From Hydrogenophaga taeniospiralis CCUG 15921 (GTDB taxonomy: Bacteria; Pseudomonadota; Gammaproteobacteria; Burkholderiales; Burkholderiaceae_C): a stretch of DNA of 64,000 nt. The stretch spans positions 186,001 through 250,000 of the forward strand of contig NZ_BCWR01000005.1 of NCBI RefSeq assembly GCF_001592305.1, read 5' to 3'. A program made the position numbers and the translations under genes. Positions 54,082 to 64,000 of the stretch are shown here, in pieces. Within the stretch, counting starts at the first letter, position 1. Every line of letters starts with the position of its first letter. The notes under the pieces are model-generated. The model was given only the letters and a program-made list of their open reading frames with translations, searched no databases and was not told the origin of the DNA.

Positions 54082-56973
54082 ATGAGCGATACCCAAGCGA
54101 ACGGGGGCAACGTCTATGTTGCCTACAAAAGCAACTCGTACCTTTTCGGCGGCAATGCGCCGTATGTGGAAGAGATGTATGAGAACTACCTGGACAACCC
54201 GGGTAGCGTGCCGGACAACTGGCGCAGTTACTTCGACGCATTGCAGCACGTGCCCGCCGTCGATGGCACCGATGCCCGCGATGTGCCGCACCTGCCCGTC
54301 ATCAATGCCTTTGCAGAGCGCGCCAAACAAGGGGGCACCAAGGTCGTCGTGGCCGCTGGCGCCGACTCCGACCTGGGCCGCAAGCGCGTCGCCGTCCAGC
54401 AACTGATCGCGGCTTACCGCAACGTCGGCTCCCGTTGGGCCGATCTGGACCCGCTCAAGCGCACCGAGCGCGACCGCATTCCCGAACTCGACCCCTCGTT
54501 CTACGGCTTCTCCGACGCCGATTTCGAGACCGTGTTCAACACCAGCAATACGTTCTTCGGCAAGGAAGTCATGTCCTTGCGGGATTTGCTCAATGCCTTG
54601 CGCGAAACCTATTGCGCCAGCGTGGGCGCTGAATACATGTACATCAGCGACCAGACGCAGAAGCGCTGGTGGCAGGAGAAGCTGGAGACGATCCGCAGCA
54701 AGCCGTCTTTCAATGCCGAGAAGAAAAAACACATCCTCGATCGCCTGACCGCGGCCGAAGGCCTGGAGCGCTTCCTGCACACCAAGTACGTGGGCCAGAA
54801 GCGCTTCTCGCTCGAAGGTGGTGAGAGCTTCATTGCCGCCATGGACGAGCTGATTCAGCAGGCCGGCGCGCAGGGCGTGCAGGAGATCGTGATCGGCATG
54901 GCCCACCGCGGTCGCCTGAACGTGCTGGTGAACACCCTGGGCAAGATGCCCAAGGACCTGTTCGCCGAATTCGACCACACCGCCCCCGAAGAGCTGCCCG
55001 CCGGTGACGTGAAGTACCACCAGGGTTTCAGCTCGGACGTGACCACCCCTGGCGGCCCGGTTCACCTGTCGCTGGCTTTCAACCCCTCACACCTGGAGAT
55101 CGTGAACCCGGTGGTGGAAGGTTCGGTGCGTGCCCGCATGGACCGCCGTGGTGACCCCCAGGGCAAGCAGGTCCTGCCGGTGCTGGTGCACGGCGACGCC
55201 GCCTTCGCCGGCCAGGGCGTGAACCAGGAAACCCTGGCATTGGCCGCCACCCGTGGCTACACCACGGGCGGTACGGTGCACCTGATCATCAACAACCAGA
55301 TCGGTTTCACCACCTCCGACCCGCGCGACCTGCGCTCCACGCTGTATTGCACCGACATCGTCAAGGGTGTCGAGGCGCCTGTGCTGCACGTCAACGGTGA
55401 CGATCCCGAAGCCGTGGTGCTGTGCATGCAACTCGCGCTGGAATACCGCATGACCTTCCGCAAGGACGTGGTCGTGGACATCATCTGCTTCCGCAAGCTG
55501 GGCCACAACGAGCAGGACACGCCGAGCCTGACCCAGCCGCTGATGTACAAGAAGATCAGTGCCCACCCCGGTACCCGCAAGCTCTACGCCGACAAGCTGG
55601 CCGCCCAAGGCCTGGGCGAGTCGCTGGGCGACGACATGGCCAAGGCCTACCGCGCGGCGCTCGACGCCGGCCGCCACACGGTGGACCCGGTGCTCACGAA
55701 CTTCAAGAGCAAGTACGCGGTGGATTGGAGCCCGTTCCTGGGCAAGAAGTGGACCGACAGCTGCGACACCGCCATTCCCATGGCCGAGTGGAAGCGCCTG
55801 TCCGATCGCCTGACGAACATTCCCGATACCGTGACCCCGCACCAGCTGGTGAAGAAGGTGTATGCGGACCGCGCGGCCATGGGCCGTGGAGACATTCCGG
55901 TGGACTGGGGCATGGGCGAGCACATGGCGTTCGCCTCCCTGGTGGCCAGTGGCTACCCGGTGCGTCTGTCGGGCGAAGACTGTGGCCGTGGCACCTTCAC
56001 GCACCGCCACGCCGTGATCCACGACCAGAACCGTGAAAAGTGGGACACCGGCACCTACACCCCGTTGCAGAACGTGGCCGACAACCAGGCGCCGTTCGTG
56101 GTCATCGACTCCATCCTGTCCGAAGAGGCGGTGCTGGGCTACGAATATGGCTACGCCTCCAACGATCCCAACACCCTGGTGATCTGGGAAGCCCAGTTTG
56201 GTGATTTCGCCAACGGTGCCCAGGTGGTGATTGACCAGTTCATCGCCTCCGGTGAGGTCAAGTGGGGCCGCGTCAATGGCATCACGCTCATGCTGCCGCA
56301 CGGCTACGAAGGCCAGGGGCCTGAGCACAGCTCGGCGCGCCTGGAGCGCTTCATGCAGATGGCGGCCGACACCAACATGCAGATCGTGCAGCCCACCACG
56401 GCCAGCCAGATCTTCCATGTGCTGCGCCGCCAGATGATTCGCAGTCTGCGCAAGCCGTTGATCATCTTCACGCCCAAGTCGCTGCTGCGCAACAAGGACG
56501 CCACCTCGCCCTTGTCCGAATTCACCAAAGGCAGCTTCCAGACCGTCATTCCGGAACAGAGCGCCGATGTGACGAAGAAGGCCGAGAAGGTCAAACGCAT
56601 CATCTGCTGCTCGGGCAAGGTGTACTACGACCTTGTCAAGAAGCGCGAAGAGCGCGGCTCGGACGACGTGGCCATTCTGCGTGTCGAGCAGCTCTACCCG
56701 TTCCCGCACAAGGTGTTTGGCGCCGAGATCAAGAAGTACCCCAACGCCACCGAGATCGTGTGGTGCCAGGATGAGCCGCAGAACCAGGGGGCCTGGTTCT
56801 TCGTGCAGCACTACATCCACGAGAACATGCTCGATGGGCAGAAGCTCGGCTACGCCGGGCGGGCCGCTTCGGCCTCGCCGGCCGTGGGGTATGCGCACCT
56901 GCACCAGGAGCAGCAGAAGACCCTGATCGACGCCGCTTTTGGCAAGCTCAAGGGCTACATCCTCAGCAAATAA
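54082..56973 (+). CDS. sucA: 2-oxoglutarate dehydrogenase E1 component
   Basis: This thiamine diphosphate-dependent decarboxylase is the first component of the 2-oxoglutarate dehydrogenase complex (citric acid cycle), 963 residues. The N-terminal NSYLFGGNAPYVEEMYENYL-type peripheral segment is present. Conserved core segments are GMAHRGRLNVLVN, HGDAAFAGQGVNQET and LPHGYEGQGPEHSSARLERF. The ATG at 54082 has GGAGG 11 bases upstream. It heads the sucA-sucB-lpd cluster. Confidence 0.98.
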   Translation: MSDTQANGGNVYVAYKSNSYLFGGNAPYVEEMYENYLDNPGSVPDNWRSYFDALQHVPAVDGTDARDVPHLPVINAFAERAKQGGTKVVVAAGADSDLGRKRVAVQQLIAAYRNVGSRWADLDPLKRTERDRIPELDPSFYGFSDADFETVFNTSNTFFGKEVMSLRDLLNALRETYCASVGAEYMYISDQTQKRWWQEKLETIRSKPSFNAEKKKHILDRLTAAEGLERFLHTKYVGQKRFSLEGGESFIAAMDELIQQAGAQGVQEIVIGMAHRGRLNVLVNTLGKMPKDLFAEFDHTAPEELPAGDVKYHQGFSSDVTTPGGPVHLSLAFNPSHLEIVNPVVEGSVRARMDRRGDPQGKQVLPVLVHGDAAFAGQGVNQETLALAATRGYTTGGTVHLIINNQIGFTTSDPRDLRSTLYCTDIVKGVEAPVLHVNGDDPEAVVLCMQLALEYRMTFRKDVVVDIICFRKLGHNEQDTPSLTQPLMYKKISAHPGTRKLYADKLAAQGLGESLGDDMAKAYRAALDAGRHTVDPVLTNFKSKYAVDWSPFLGKKWTDSCDTAIPMAEWKRLSDRLTNIPDTVTPHQLVKKVYADRAAMGRGDIPVDWGMGEHMAFASLVASGYPVRLSGEDCGRGTFTHRHAVIHDQNREKWDTGTYTPLQNVADNQAPFVVIDSILSEEAVLGYEYGYASNDPNTLVIWEAQFGDFANGAQVVIDQFIASGEVKWGRVNGITLMLPHGYEGQGPEHSSARLERFMQMAADTNMQIVQPTTASQIFHVLRRQMIRSLRKPLIIFTPKSLLRNKDATSPLSEFTKGSFQTVIPEQSADVTKKAEKVKRIICCSGKVYYDLVKKREERGSDDVAILRVEQLYPFPHKVFGAEIKKYPNATEIVWCQDEPQNQGAWFFVQHYIHENMLDGQKLGYAGRAASASPAVGYAHLHQEQQKTLIDAAFGKLKGYILSK

Positions 56974-57068
56974 CCCGGGTATGACGCTGGTGTGCCGCGC
57001 GCCGGCCCTTGTGGGGCACGCGCGCCGCGCCTTCCACGTCCCACGCAAAAAATCAAGGTAGAAGACAC

Positions 57069-58343
57069 ATGGCAATCGTAGAAGTCAAAGTTCCGCAGCT
57101 CTCCGAGTCGGTGGCCGAGGCCACCCTGCTGCAGTGGAAGAAAAAAGCCGGCGAAGCCGTCGCGGTCGATGAGATCCTGATCGAGATCGAAACCGACAAG
57201 GTGGTGCTGGAGTGTCCCGCGCCCGCCGCTGGCGTGTTGGTGGAAATCCTGCAGGGCGACGGCGCCACCGTGGCGGCCGATCAGCTCATCGCGCGCATCG
57301 ACACCGCTGCCGTGGCCGGCGCTGCTGCCCCCGCTGCCGCGCCTGCGCCGGCCGCTGTGGCCGCCGCACCTGCGGTCGCCGCTCCCGCGGCCGCTGCATC
57401 GCAGTCCAAGGCCGGCGTGGCCATGCCCGCTGCCGCCAAGCTGCTGGCCGACAACAACCTGGCCGCCAGCTCGGTGGCGGGCAGTGGCAAAGATGGCCGA
57501 GTGACCAAGGGCGACGTGCTGGCCGCTGTGGCGTCTGGCGCTGCGGCACCCAAGGCTGCCGTGGCCGCACCGGCGGCCATCCCAACGGGCGCGCCCACCA
57601 AGGTGCTACCGCAGGTGGCCATGGTCGCCCCCGACCTGGGCGACCGCCCCGAAGAGCGCGTGCCCATGACCCGTCTGCGCGCCCGCGTGGCCGAGCGTCT
57701 GCTGCAGTCCCAATCGACCAACGCCATCCTGACCACCTTCAACGAAATCAACATGGCTCCGGTCATGGAGATGCGCAAGCGCATGCAGGAGCGTTTCGAG
57801 AAGGAACACGGCGTCAAGCTGGGTTTCATGAGCTTCTTCGTCAAGGCCGCGGTGCACGCCCTCAAGAAGTTCCCGATCCTCAATGCCTCGGTGGATGGCA
57901 ATGACATCGTCTACCACGGCTACTTCGACATCGGTATCGCCGTCGGCTCGCCGCGTGGTCTGGTGGTGCCCATCCTGCGCAACGCCGACCAGATGAGCTT
58001 CGCCGAGATCGAGAAGAAGATCGCCGAATTTGGTCAGAAGGCCAAGGACGGCAAGCTGGGCATCGACGACATGACCGGTGGCACGTTCTCCATCTCCAAC
58101 GGTGGCACCTTCGGTTCGATGATGTCCACCCCCATCATCAACCCGCCCCAGTCGGCCATCCTGGGCGTGCACGCCACCAAGGAACGTGCCATGGTGGAGA
58201 ACGGTCAGGTGGTGGTGCGCCCGATGAACTACTTCGCCATGTCCTACGACCACCGCATCATCGACGGCCGCGAAGCCGTGCTGGGCCTGGTGGCGATGAA
58301 GGAAGCGCTGGAAGACCCAGCACGTCTCCTCTTCGACATCTGA
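57069..58343 (+). CDS. sucB: Dihydrolipoyllysine succinyltransferase (E2 of 2-oxoglutarate dehydrogenase)
   Basis: This is the core of the complex; it moves the succinyl group from E1 to CoA. A single lipoyl domain (1-80, lipoylated K44 in [10 protein letters not shown]) is followed by an Ala/Pro-rich flexible linker. An E3-binding domain lies near 118-155 ([21 protein letters not shown]), and the catalytic domain carries [13 protein letters not shown] with the active-site His. It has 424 residues. The ATG at 57069 follows AGGTAGAAG. It is 95 bp after sucA. Confidence 0.97.
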   Translation: MAIVEVKVPQLSESVAEATLLQWKKKAGEAVAVDEILIEIETDKVVLECPAPAAGVLVEILQGDGATVAADQLIARIDTAAVAGAAAPAAAPAPAAVAAAPAVAAPAAAASQSKAGVAMPAAAKLLADNNLAASSVAGSGKDGRVTKGDVLAAVASGAAAPKAAVAAPAAIPTGAPTKVLPQVAMVAPDLGDRPEERVPMTRLRARVAERLLQSQSTNAILTTFNEINMAPVMEMRKRMQERFEKEHGVKLGFMSFFVKAAVHALKKFPILNASVDGNDIVYHGYFDIGIAVGSPRGLVVPILRNADQMSFAEIEKKIAEFGQKAKDGKLGIDDMTGGTFSISNGGTFGSMMSTPIINPPQSAILGVHATKERAMVENGQVVVRPMNYFAMSYDHRIIDGREAVLGLVAMKEALEDPARLLFDI

Positions 58344-58361
58344 TCGAACAGTGAAATTGCA

Positions 58362-58386
58362 GACGCCCCTTCGGGGGCGTTTGTCC
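58362..58386 (+). terminator. Hairpin between sucB and lpd
   Basis: ACGCCCC and GGGGCGT pair around a TTCG loop and are followed by TTTGT. The short U-tract makes it a weak, possibly partial, terminator that would lower lpd expression relative to sucAB. Confidence 0.55.
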
Positions 58387-58408
58387 AACCTCATTTCTGG
58401 AAAAGAAC

Positions 58409-59836
58409 ATGTCTCAAGCATTTGACGTCGTCGTGATCGGTGCCGGTCCTGGCGGCTACATCGCCGCCATCCGCGCAGCCCAGCTGGGCTTCAAGGTCGC
58501 GTGTATCGACGAGTGGAAAAACGCCGCTGGCGGCCCGGCCCCGGGCGGCACCTGCACCAACGTCGGTTGCATTCCGTCCAAGGCGCTGCTGCAATCCAGC
58601 GAGCATTTCGAGCACGCCAACCACCACTTCGCCGACCACGGCATCAGCACCGGCAAGGTGACGATGGACGTGGCCAAGATGGTGGGCCGCAAGGACACCG
58701 TCGTGAAGCAGAACAACGACGGCATCCTCTACCTCTTCAAGAAGAACAAGGTCACGTTCTTCCACGGCCGCGGTTCGTTCGTGAAGGCCGCTGACGGCGG
58801 CTACGAAGTCCAGGTGTCGGGCGACAAGCCCGAGACGCTGGTGGGCAAGCAGGTCATCGTGGCCACGGGTTCCAACGCCCGCGCGCTGCCCGGCACGCCG
58901 TTCGACGAGGAGAACGTGCTGTCCAACGACGGCGCGCTGCGCATCGGCGCCGTGCCCAAGAAACTGGCGCTGATCGGCTCCGGCGTGATTGGCCTGGAAA
59001 TGGGCTCGGTCTGGCGCCGCCTGGGCGCCGACGTGACCATCCTTGAAGGTCTGCCGACCTTCTTGGGCGCCGTGGACGAGCAGATCGCCAAGGAAGCCAA
59101 GAAGGCCTTCGACAAGCAGGGCCTGAAGATCGAACTCGGCGTGACCGTCGGCGAGATCAAGACCGGCAAGAAGGGCGTGAGCGTGGCCTACACCAATGCG
59201 AAGGGCGAGGCCCAGACGCTGGACGCCGACAAACTCATCGTCTCCATTGGCCGCGTGCCCAACACCATTGGCCTGAACGCCGAGGCTGTGGGTCTGGCGC
59301 TGGACGAGCGTGGCGCGATCGTGGTGGACGCCGAGTGCAGGACCAATCTGCCGGGCGTCTGGGCGGTGGGCGACGTGGTGCGTGGCCCCATGCTGGCGCA
59401 CAAGGCGGAAGAAGAGGGCGTGGCCGTGGCAGAGCGCATGGCCGGCCAGCACGGGCATGTCAACTTCAACACCATCCCCTGGGTCATCTACACCAGCCCC
59501 GAGATCGCCTGGGTGGGCCGCACCGAGCAGCAGCTCAAGGCCGATGGCGTGGCCTACAAGGCGGGCACATTCCCGTTCCTGGCCAACGGCCGCGCCCGCG
59601 CGCTCGGTGACACGACCGGCATGGTCAAGTTCCTGGCCGACGCAACGACGGACGAAATCCTCGGCGTGCACATCGTGGGCCCGATGGCTTCCGAGCTGAT
59701 TGCCGAGGCCGTGGTTGCCATGGAGTTCAAGGCCAGCGCGGAAGACATTGCCCGCATCTGCCACGCCCACCCCTCGCTGTCGGAAGCGACCAAGGAAGCG
59801 GCCCTGGCCGTTGACAAGCGCACGCTGAACTTCTGA
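58409..59836 (+). CDS. lpd: Dihydrolipoyl dehydrogenase (E3)
   Basis: This flavoprotein reoxidises dihydrolipoamide with NAD+, 475 residues. FAD motif GAGPGG (11-16), redox disulfide C49-C54 in [15 protein letters not shown], and the NAD motif [17 protein letters not shown] are intact. The C-terminal catalytic His-Glu is in [16 protein letters not shown]. It is the third gene of the complex cluster. The extended loop before the disulfide ([12 protein letters not shown]) is the form seen in proteobacterial OGDH-linked Lpd. Confidence 0.97.
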   Translation: MSQAFDVVVIGAGPGGYIAAIRAAQLGFKVACIDEWKNAAGGPAPGGTCTNVGCIPSKALLQSSEHFEHANHHFADHGISTGKVTMDVAKMVGRKDTVVKQNNDGILYLFKKNKVTFFHGRGSFVKAADGGYEVQVSGDKPETLVGKQVIVATGSNARALPGTPFDEENVLSNDGALRIGAVPKKLALIGSGVIGLEMGSVWRRLGADVTILEGLPTFLGAVDEQIAKEAKKAFDKQGLKIELGVTVGEIKTGKKGVSVAYTNAKGEAQTLDADKLIVSIGRVPNTIGLNAEAVGLALDERGAIVVDAECRTNLPGVWAVGDVVRGPMLAHKAEEEGVAVAERMAGQHGHVNFNTIPWVIYTSPEIAWVGRTEQQLKADGVAYKAGTFPFLANGRARALGDTTGMVKFLADATTDEILGVHIVGPMASELIAEAVVAMEFKASAEDIARICHAHPSLSEATKEAALAVDKRTLNF

Positions 59837-59849
59837 TCCGGGTTCGCCC

Positions 59850-60947
59850 TTGTCGGTCCGCAGCACCTACGAGGCCGCGCTCAAGGAGCGCGGCTACACC
59901 ACCGACCCCGCCCAGCAGCGTGCCATCGACGCGCTGGAGCGGTGTGCGTCCGAGTGGGCAACGTACAAGCAGCGCCGCTCCAACGCGCTGAAGAAGATGT
60001 TCGTCAACCCGAAGGTCCCGCGCGGGGTCTACATGTTCGGCGGGGTGGGGCGGGGCAAGAGCTTCCTGATGGACTGCTTCTACAACGCGGTGCCGCTGCG
60101 TCGCAAGACGCGGTTGCATTTCCACGAGTTCATGCGCGAGGTGCACCGCGAGCTGCGCGACCTGCAGGGCACGGTCAACCCCTTGGACGAGCTCGGCGCA
60201 CGCATTGCCAAGCGCTACAAGCTGATCTGTTTCGACGAATTTCACGTGGCGGACGTGACCGACGCCATGATCCTGCACCGCCTGCTGGACGCGCTGTTCA
60301 AGGCCGGCGTGGGCTTCGTCACCACCTCCAACTTCCATCCCGACGGCCTGTACCCGGACGGCCTGCACCGCGACCGCATCCTGCCCGCCATCAAGTTGCT
60401 CAAGGAGAAGCTGGAAGTCCTCAACGTGGACAACGGCACCGATTACCGTCAACGCACGCTGACCCACATTCAGCTCTACCACTGCCCGCTGGGGCCGCAG
60501 GCCGATGCCGCGATGGCGCAGACCTTTGATCAACTGGCGGAGATGGGTGACCAGGACCCGGTGATGCAGATCGAGGCGCGCCAGATCCAGGCCCTGCGGC
60601 GTGCCGGTGGCGTGATCTGGTTCGATTTCCGCACCCTGTGTGGCGGCCCGCGGTCGCAGAACGACTACCTGGAGATCGCATCGCAGTACCACACGGTCCT
60701 GTTGTCCAACGTGCCGCAGATGTCGGTGCGCCAGGCCTCGGAAGCGCGGCGTTTCACCTGGTTGGTGGATGTGCTGTACGACCGGCGCGTCAAGCTGGTG
60801 ATGTCGGCCGCGGTGCCGCCTGAGCAGCTCTACACCGAGGGCCCGATGTCGCACGAGTTTCCACGCACGGTGTCGCGGCTGACCGAAATGCAGTCGGCGG
60901 AGTTTCTGGCGCTGGAGCATCGGCTGGTGGACACCGGCCTGACCTGA
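59850..60947 (+). CDS. zapE: Cell division ATPase ZapE / AFG1-like protein
   Basis: ZapE is an AAA+-related P-loop protein of the AFG1/LACE1 family that affects Z-ring stability in E. coli. It has 365 residues with Walker A MFGGVGRGKS, the FHEFMREVH segment, Walker B LICFDEFHVADVTDAMIL and TSNFHPDGLY. The start is the TTG at 59850, 13 bp after lpd; no ATG with a better signal lies near. Its place after lpd is common in Burkholderiales. Confidence 0.92.
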   Translation: MSVRSTYEAALKERGYTTDPAQQRAIDALERCASEWATYKQRRSNALKKMFVNPKVPRGVYMFGGVGRGKSFLMDCFYNAVPLRRKTRLHFHEFMREVHRELRDLQGTVNPLDELGARIAKRYKLICFDEFHVADVTDAMILHRLLDALFKAGVGFVTTSNFHPDGLYPDGLHRDRILPAIKLLKEKLEVLNVDNGTDYRQRTLTHIQLYHCPLGPQADAAMAQTFDQLAEMGDQDPVMQIEARQIQALRRAGGVIWFDFRTLCGGPRSQNDYLEIASQYHTVLLSNVPQMSVRQASEARRFTWLVDVLYDRRVKLVMSAAVPPEQLYTEGPMSHEFPRTVSRLTEMQSAEFLALEHRLVDTGLT

Positions 60948-60975
60948 AAAGGCTGCCGGGCCGCCCGAGCAGCTT

Positions 60976-61734
60976 TCAGGACAGTGGGTCCATCTTGACG
61001 ATGGCGATCGACAGGTTGTCGCCCATGCCCTTGGCGCGTGAGCGCGCCTTCTGGATCAGGAATTCGCAGGCCTCGCGCGGCGACAGCATGGCAATGGTGC
61101 TGGAGAGCTCTTCCGGGGTGAAGTAGTGCCAGACACCGTCGCTGCAGGCCATCAGCGCATCCCCCGGGCTCAGGTGCTGCACGACGTGGATGTCCACCGG
61201 CGGGTCGTTTTCGGTGCCCAGGCAGCCCATCAGGATGTTGGAGTGCGGGTGGTCCAGCGCTTCCTCTTCGCTGATTTCGCCCTGGTTGACCAGGGTCTGA
61301 ACGTAGGAGTGGTCCATGGTGCGGAACACCATCTTGCCGTTGCGGAAGTGGTAGATGCGCGAGTCGCCGGCGTGTATCCAGTGGCTATCGCCCGCCGGGT
61401 TGATCAGGAAGGCCGCAATGGTGCTGTGGGGTTCCTGTTCGGCCGATACCGCCGTGAGCTTGATCACCAGATGCGACTCTTCCACGATCTGACGCAGCAT
61501 GGCGGACGCATCGTCGGTGTCCGGGTCGTAGCGCTCGAACAGCTGGCGAGCGGTCAGCATCACCTGATCGGAGGCCTTGCGCCCGCCGCTGCGCCCGCCC
61601 ATGCCGTCTGCCACCACCGCCAGCAGGCAGCCGCTTTGGCGCTGGTGGTGCAGCAGGCACACCTGATCCTGCTGGTAGTCGCGGTCGCCGCGGTGAATCC
61701 CGGTCGATGCGTGTATGCGGTAGCCTTTGGACAT
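60976..61734 (-). CDS. PP2C-family protein serine/threonine phosphatase
   Basis: This is a 252-residue Stp1/PppA-like metal-dependent phosphatase. The PP2C metal motifs are HRGDRDYQQDQ, VVADGMGGRSGG, HAGDSRIYHFRNG, ACSDGVWHY and GMGDNLSIAIV. No kinase gene is adjacent. It converges with zapE and is divergent from the helicase gene. ATG 61734. Confidence 0.93.
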   Translation of the reverse strand: MSKGYRIHASTGIHRGDRDYQQDQVCLLHHQRQSGCLLAVVADGMGGRSGGRKASDQVMLTARQLFERYDPDTDDASAMLRQIVEESHLVIKLTAVSAEQEPHSTIAAFLINPAGDSHWIHAGDSRIYHFRNGKMVFRTMDHSYVQTLVNQGEISEEEALDHPHSNILMGCLGTENDPPVDIHVVQHLSPGDALMACSDGVWHYFTPEELSSTIAMLSPREACEFLIQKARSRAKGMGDNLSIAIVKMDPLS

Positions 61735-61924
61735 GTGTGGGGGTCGGACGACGAAACAGTGGGGCGGAGGGGGTCAGCAGACGTATCAATGGTAACCATG
61801 AATGCCTACACGGCGAGAGCCTATCATCAAAACCTGAGCCCTGGTCTCCTGCGCACACGTCGTGCGATGGCGGGTGTTGCTTGTATTCCACCGCGCGTGG
61901 TGTGATGTTCTGGACGGAGCTGGA

Positions 61925-63946
61925 TTGACCCCACTTGAGACCGCTGTGGTGCGCGCCTTTGCCGGGCAGGCCGAATTGCAGCCGCGCCAGGGGCAGCTGG
62001 ACATGGCCCTCGCTGTGGCCCAGGCGGTGGAATCGGGCTCGGCCCTGGCGGTGGAGGCGGGCACCGGTGTGGGTAAGACCTTTGCCTACCTGGTGCCGCT
62101 GTTGCTCAGCGGTCGCCATGCCTTGTTGTCCACCGCCACCCAGGCACTTCAGGACCAGCTTTTCGGGCGTGACATCCCCGCCGTGAGCCGCGCGCTGGGG
62201 CTTCCCGTGCGGGTCGCCTTGCTCAAGGGCCGTTCCAGCTATGTGTGTGTCCATCGCCTGGAGCAGGCACGTACCGCTCCGGCGCCCTCCATGCGGTACG
62301 ACCCCGCGCTCAGCGCCGGTCTGGAGCATGTGCAGCGCTGGGCGATGGCATCCCGCAGTGGGGATCTGGCAGAGTTACCCGGGCTCGACGAACGTTCGCC
62401 ACTGTGGCCGCTGATCAGTTCGACCCGCGAAAATTGCCTGGGAGGGGCCTGCCCGCGCCATGCCGACTGCCACGTCAACCGGGCCCGGCGCGAAGCGCTC
62501 CAGGCCGACTGGGTGGTGATCAACCACCACCTTTTCTTTGCCGACCAGCAGGTCCGGGAGTCCGGCGTGGCCGAGCTCTTGCCGAGGGCCGGGGTGGTGG
62601 TGTTTGACGAAGCCCATCAACTCAATCAGACCGGGATCGGTTTTTCGGGTCTTGCGTTGGGGTCTGGCCAGGTGCTGGACCTCGCGCGCGATCTGTCCAG
62701 CCAGGGGCCGCGTTGGGCGCGGGGCCAGCGGCCGTGGAGCCATCTGGCGCTGGGTCTGGAGCAGGCGGCCCGGGCGTTCCAGCGTCCGTCGGACCACGGG
62801 GCTTCACGCAGCCGCTGGCCGCTCAGGACCCCTGAAGGAGTGGATGCGGTGCACTGGGCGCGTGGCGTGGCCGGTGTGACCACGGCTTTGTTGACCGCCA
62901 TCGAAGCGCTCGAAGCGACCGCCGGCGCCTCGGCCGACCTGCAGCGTCTGTGCGAGCGGGCGCAGGCTCTGCGGACCGACTGGGTTCGCCTGACGGCGTC
63001 CCGCGCATCCGATGCCGATGGTGCACTGGTGCGCTGGGTGGACTGGGGCACAGGCGCTGCGTGGAAGCTGGTCTGTGCGCCGCTTGATGCATCGGCCCAC
63101 TTTCGACAACTCATGGGCGACCGGCAGGATGGACGCAGCTGGGTGTTCACCTCGGCCACCCTGGGCAGCGACGAGACGCTGGATACGTTCACCGGCCCGC
63201 TGGGGCTGCAGGCCCGGGCGGATCTGCGCACGCTGCTCGTACCGAGTCCGTTCGATCACATGGCGCAGGCGGCCTTGTACGTTCCACACGACCTTCCCGA
63301 GCCCGCCGACCCGGATCACACCCTCGAGTTGGCGCGTGCGGTGGCGCGCTGGGCATCGCGCCTGGGTGGCCGCACGCTCGTGCTCACCACCACGCTGCGG
63401 GCGACCAGCCGCATGGCAGCGCAACTCCAGGCCCTGGTGTCCGAAGGGTGTTGCGAACCGATGCAGGTGCTGGCCCAGGGGCATGGGTCCAAGCGGGCCT
63501 TGTTGGCCCGGTTCCGCGCTGCCGCAGCCTCGCCGCAGGGCGCGGTGCTGGTGGCCTCGGCTTCGTTTTGGGAGGGGGTCGACCTTGCGGGTGATGTATT
63601 GCAGCTGTTGGTGATCGACAAGCTGCCATTTCCTCCGCCCGACGATCCCCTGATCGAAGCCCGGGCCCGCCAGCTCGAACGCCACGGTGAGAGCGCGTTC
63701 AGCGCCTGCTACCTGCCGCAGGCGGCGCTGGCGCTCAAGCAGGGGGCCGGGCGGTTAATCCGCTCGGAAAGCGATCGCGGAGTGCTGGTGATCGGGGACC
63801 GCCGCCTGTTGACCCGCTCGTATGGTCAGCGCCTGCTGGGCGCTTTGCCGCCGATGCGGCGGCTGGTGGACGAAGAGGAACTGATGGTGAATCTGGACGA
63901 ACTGGCGTTCACCAGACTTTCCACCACGGGTCACTCGCGCTCTTGA
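61925..63946 (+). CDS. DinG/YoaA-family ATP-dependent DNA helicase with iron-sulfur cluster
   Basis: This is an XPD-like superfamily 2 helicase of about 673 residues. Motif I EAGTGVGKT lies at 44-52 and DEAH at 228-231. The iron-sulfur ligands C108, C171, C176 and C182 are all present (YVCVHRLEQ; NCLGGACP; ADCHVNRARRE). C-terminal motifs include FWEGVDLAGD and QGAGRLIRSESDRG. The suggested start is TTG 61925 with GGAG 8 bases upstream; GTG 61862 is an alternative that adds 21 residues. The repair role is inferred from DinG and YoaA. Confidence 0.92.
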   Translation: MTPLETAVVRAFAGQAELQPRQGQLDMALAVAQAVESGSALAVEAGTGVGKTFAYLVPLLLSGRHALLSTATQALQDQLFGRDIPAVSRALGLPVRVALLKGRSSYVCVHRLEQARTAPAPSMRYDPALSAGLEHVQRWAMASRSGDLAELPGLDERSPLWPLISSTRENCLGGACPRHADCHVNRARREALQADWVVINHHLFFADQQVRESGVAELLPRAGVVVFDEAHQLNQTGIGFSGLALGSGQVLDLARDLSSQGPRWARGQRPWSHLALGLEQAARAFQRPSDHGASRSRWPLRTPEGVDAVHWARGVAGVTTALLTAIEALEATAGASADLQRLCERAQALRTDWVRLTASRASDADGALVRWVDWGTGAAWKLVCAPLDASAHFRQLMGDRQDGRSWVFTSATLGSDETLDTFTGPLGLQARADLRTLLVPSPFDHMAQAALYVPHDLPEPADPDHTLELARAVARWASRLGGRTLVLTTTLRATSRMAAQLQALVSEGCCEPMQVLAQGHGSKRALLARFRAAAASPQGAVLVASASFWEGVDLAGDVLQLLVIDKLPFPPPDDPLIEARARQLERHGESAFSACYLPQAALALKQGAGRLIRSESDRGVLVIGDRRLLTRSYGQRLLGALPPMRRLVDEEELMVNLDELAFTRLSTTGHSRS

Positions 63947-64000
63947 AACCGCGCGAGAGGTACTCGCTCTTCGGGTAGCTGTTCTCCATCACGCGGCGCG
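63909..64000 (-). CDS. C-terminal end of an unidentified gene (truncated by window edge)
   Basis: The minus strand is open from the window end and stops at TGA 63911-63909. The frame ends ENSYPKSEYLSRGFKS, then SDPWWKVW. Codon third positions are strongly GC, as in real genes here, while the other two minus-strand frames look less coding. It would overlap the helicase gene tail-to-tail by 38 bp. The product is not recognised. Confidence 0.5.
   Translation of the reverse strand, partial: RRVMENSYPKSEYLSRGFKSASDPWWKVW

Overview
The window is a gene-dense, GC-rich chromosomal segment from a betaproteobacterium. The gene content and order point to family Comamonadaceae, with Hydrogenophaga or a close relative most likely: ilvH-ilvC-pssA-leuA, aat-bpt, pepA-holC beside lptFG, sucAB-lpd-zapE, and a Comamonadaceae-type intergenic repeat present in two copies. 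The genus is an inference from synteny and style, not from a marker gene.

Layout. 1-4182: branched-chain amino acid synthesis (ilvH end, ilvC, leuA) with pssA; leuA is preceded by a leucine-rich leader peptide and a terminator. 4359-5561: a PBP7-type endopeptidase. 5643-8141: a complete IS21-family insertion sequence (istA, istB) with terminal inverted repeats and a 7-bp target duplication. 8150-12706: an IclR regulator, the N-degron transferases bpt and aat, a VanZ-like protein, tRNA-Asn, and a ferredoxin reductase/ferredoxin pair. 12811-18869: a leftward assimilatory sulfate reduction operon (tauE-like exporter, cysI, DUF934, cysH, cysD, cysN). 19051-26623: a tandem receiver-like orphan, an MnmC-C-like oxidoreductase, yggX, a sulfate-binding protein, mmuM, an amino acid ABC transporter without its ATPase, and an Lrp regulator. 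26867-32594: fpr, a small hydrolase, a wrecked sulfate-binding protein gene, cysT-cysW-cysA and dsbB. 32649-36294: argA, then a two-gene unit encoding a small basic protein and an unusual AAA+/M41 protease chimera. 36634-49697: hrpA, a Rieske protein, an aminotransferase, cysB-cbiX-lptG-lptF in an overlapping chain, pepA-holC, and a Liv-type binding protein. 49802-64000: an NlpC/P60 hydrolase, an isochorismatase-like protein, prpE, an ArsR regulator, sucA-sucB-lpd-zapE, a PP2C phosphatase, a DinG-family helicase, and the end of an unidentified gene.

Sulfur is the main theme. Uptake (sbp, cysTWA), activation (cysDN), reduction (cysH, cysI), siroheme iron insertion (cbiX), sulfite export (tauE-like), the master regulator (cysB), homocysteine methylation (mmuM) and a possible persulfide-sensing ArsR protein all lie within about 40 kb. 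Remnants show that this region has been remodelled. The sulfate-binding gene next to cysTWA is destroyed while an intact copy sits 7 kb away, and only the first 25 codons of an apparent peroxiredoxin remain. A shared 32-bp sequence pattern precedes both sbp and the peroxiredoxin remnant.

The most unusual item is the protein at 34046-36043. It joins a Clp-type (AAA2) ATPase to an FtsH-type M41 peptidase domain without any membrane segment. Its operon leader holds a 9-codon reading frame with a strong ribosome-binding site, a hairpin, and an intrinsic terminator whose flanks can also hide the next ribosome-binding site.
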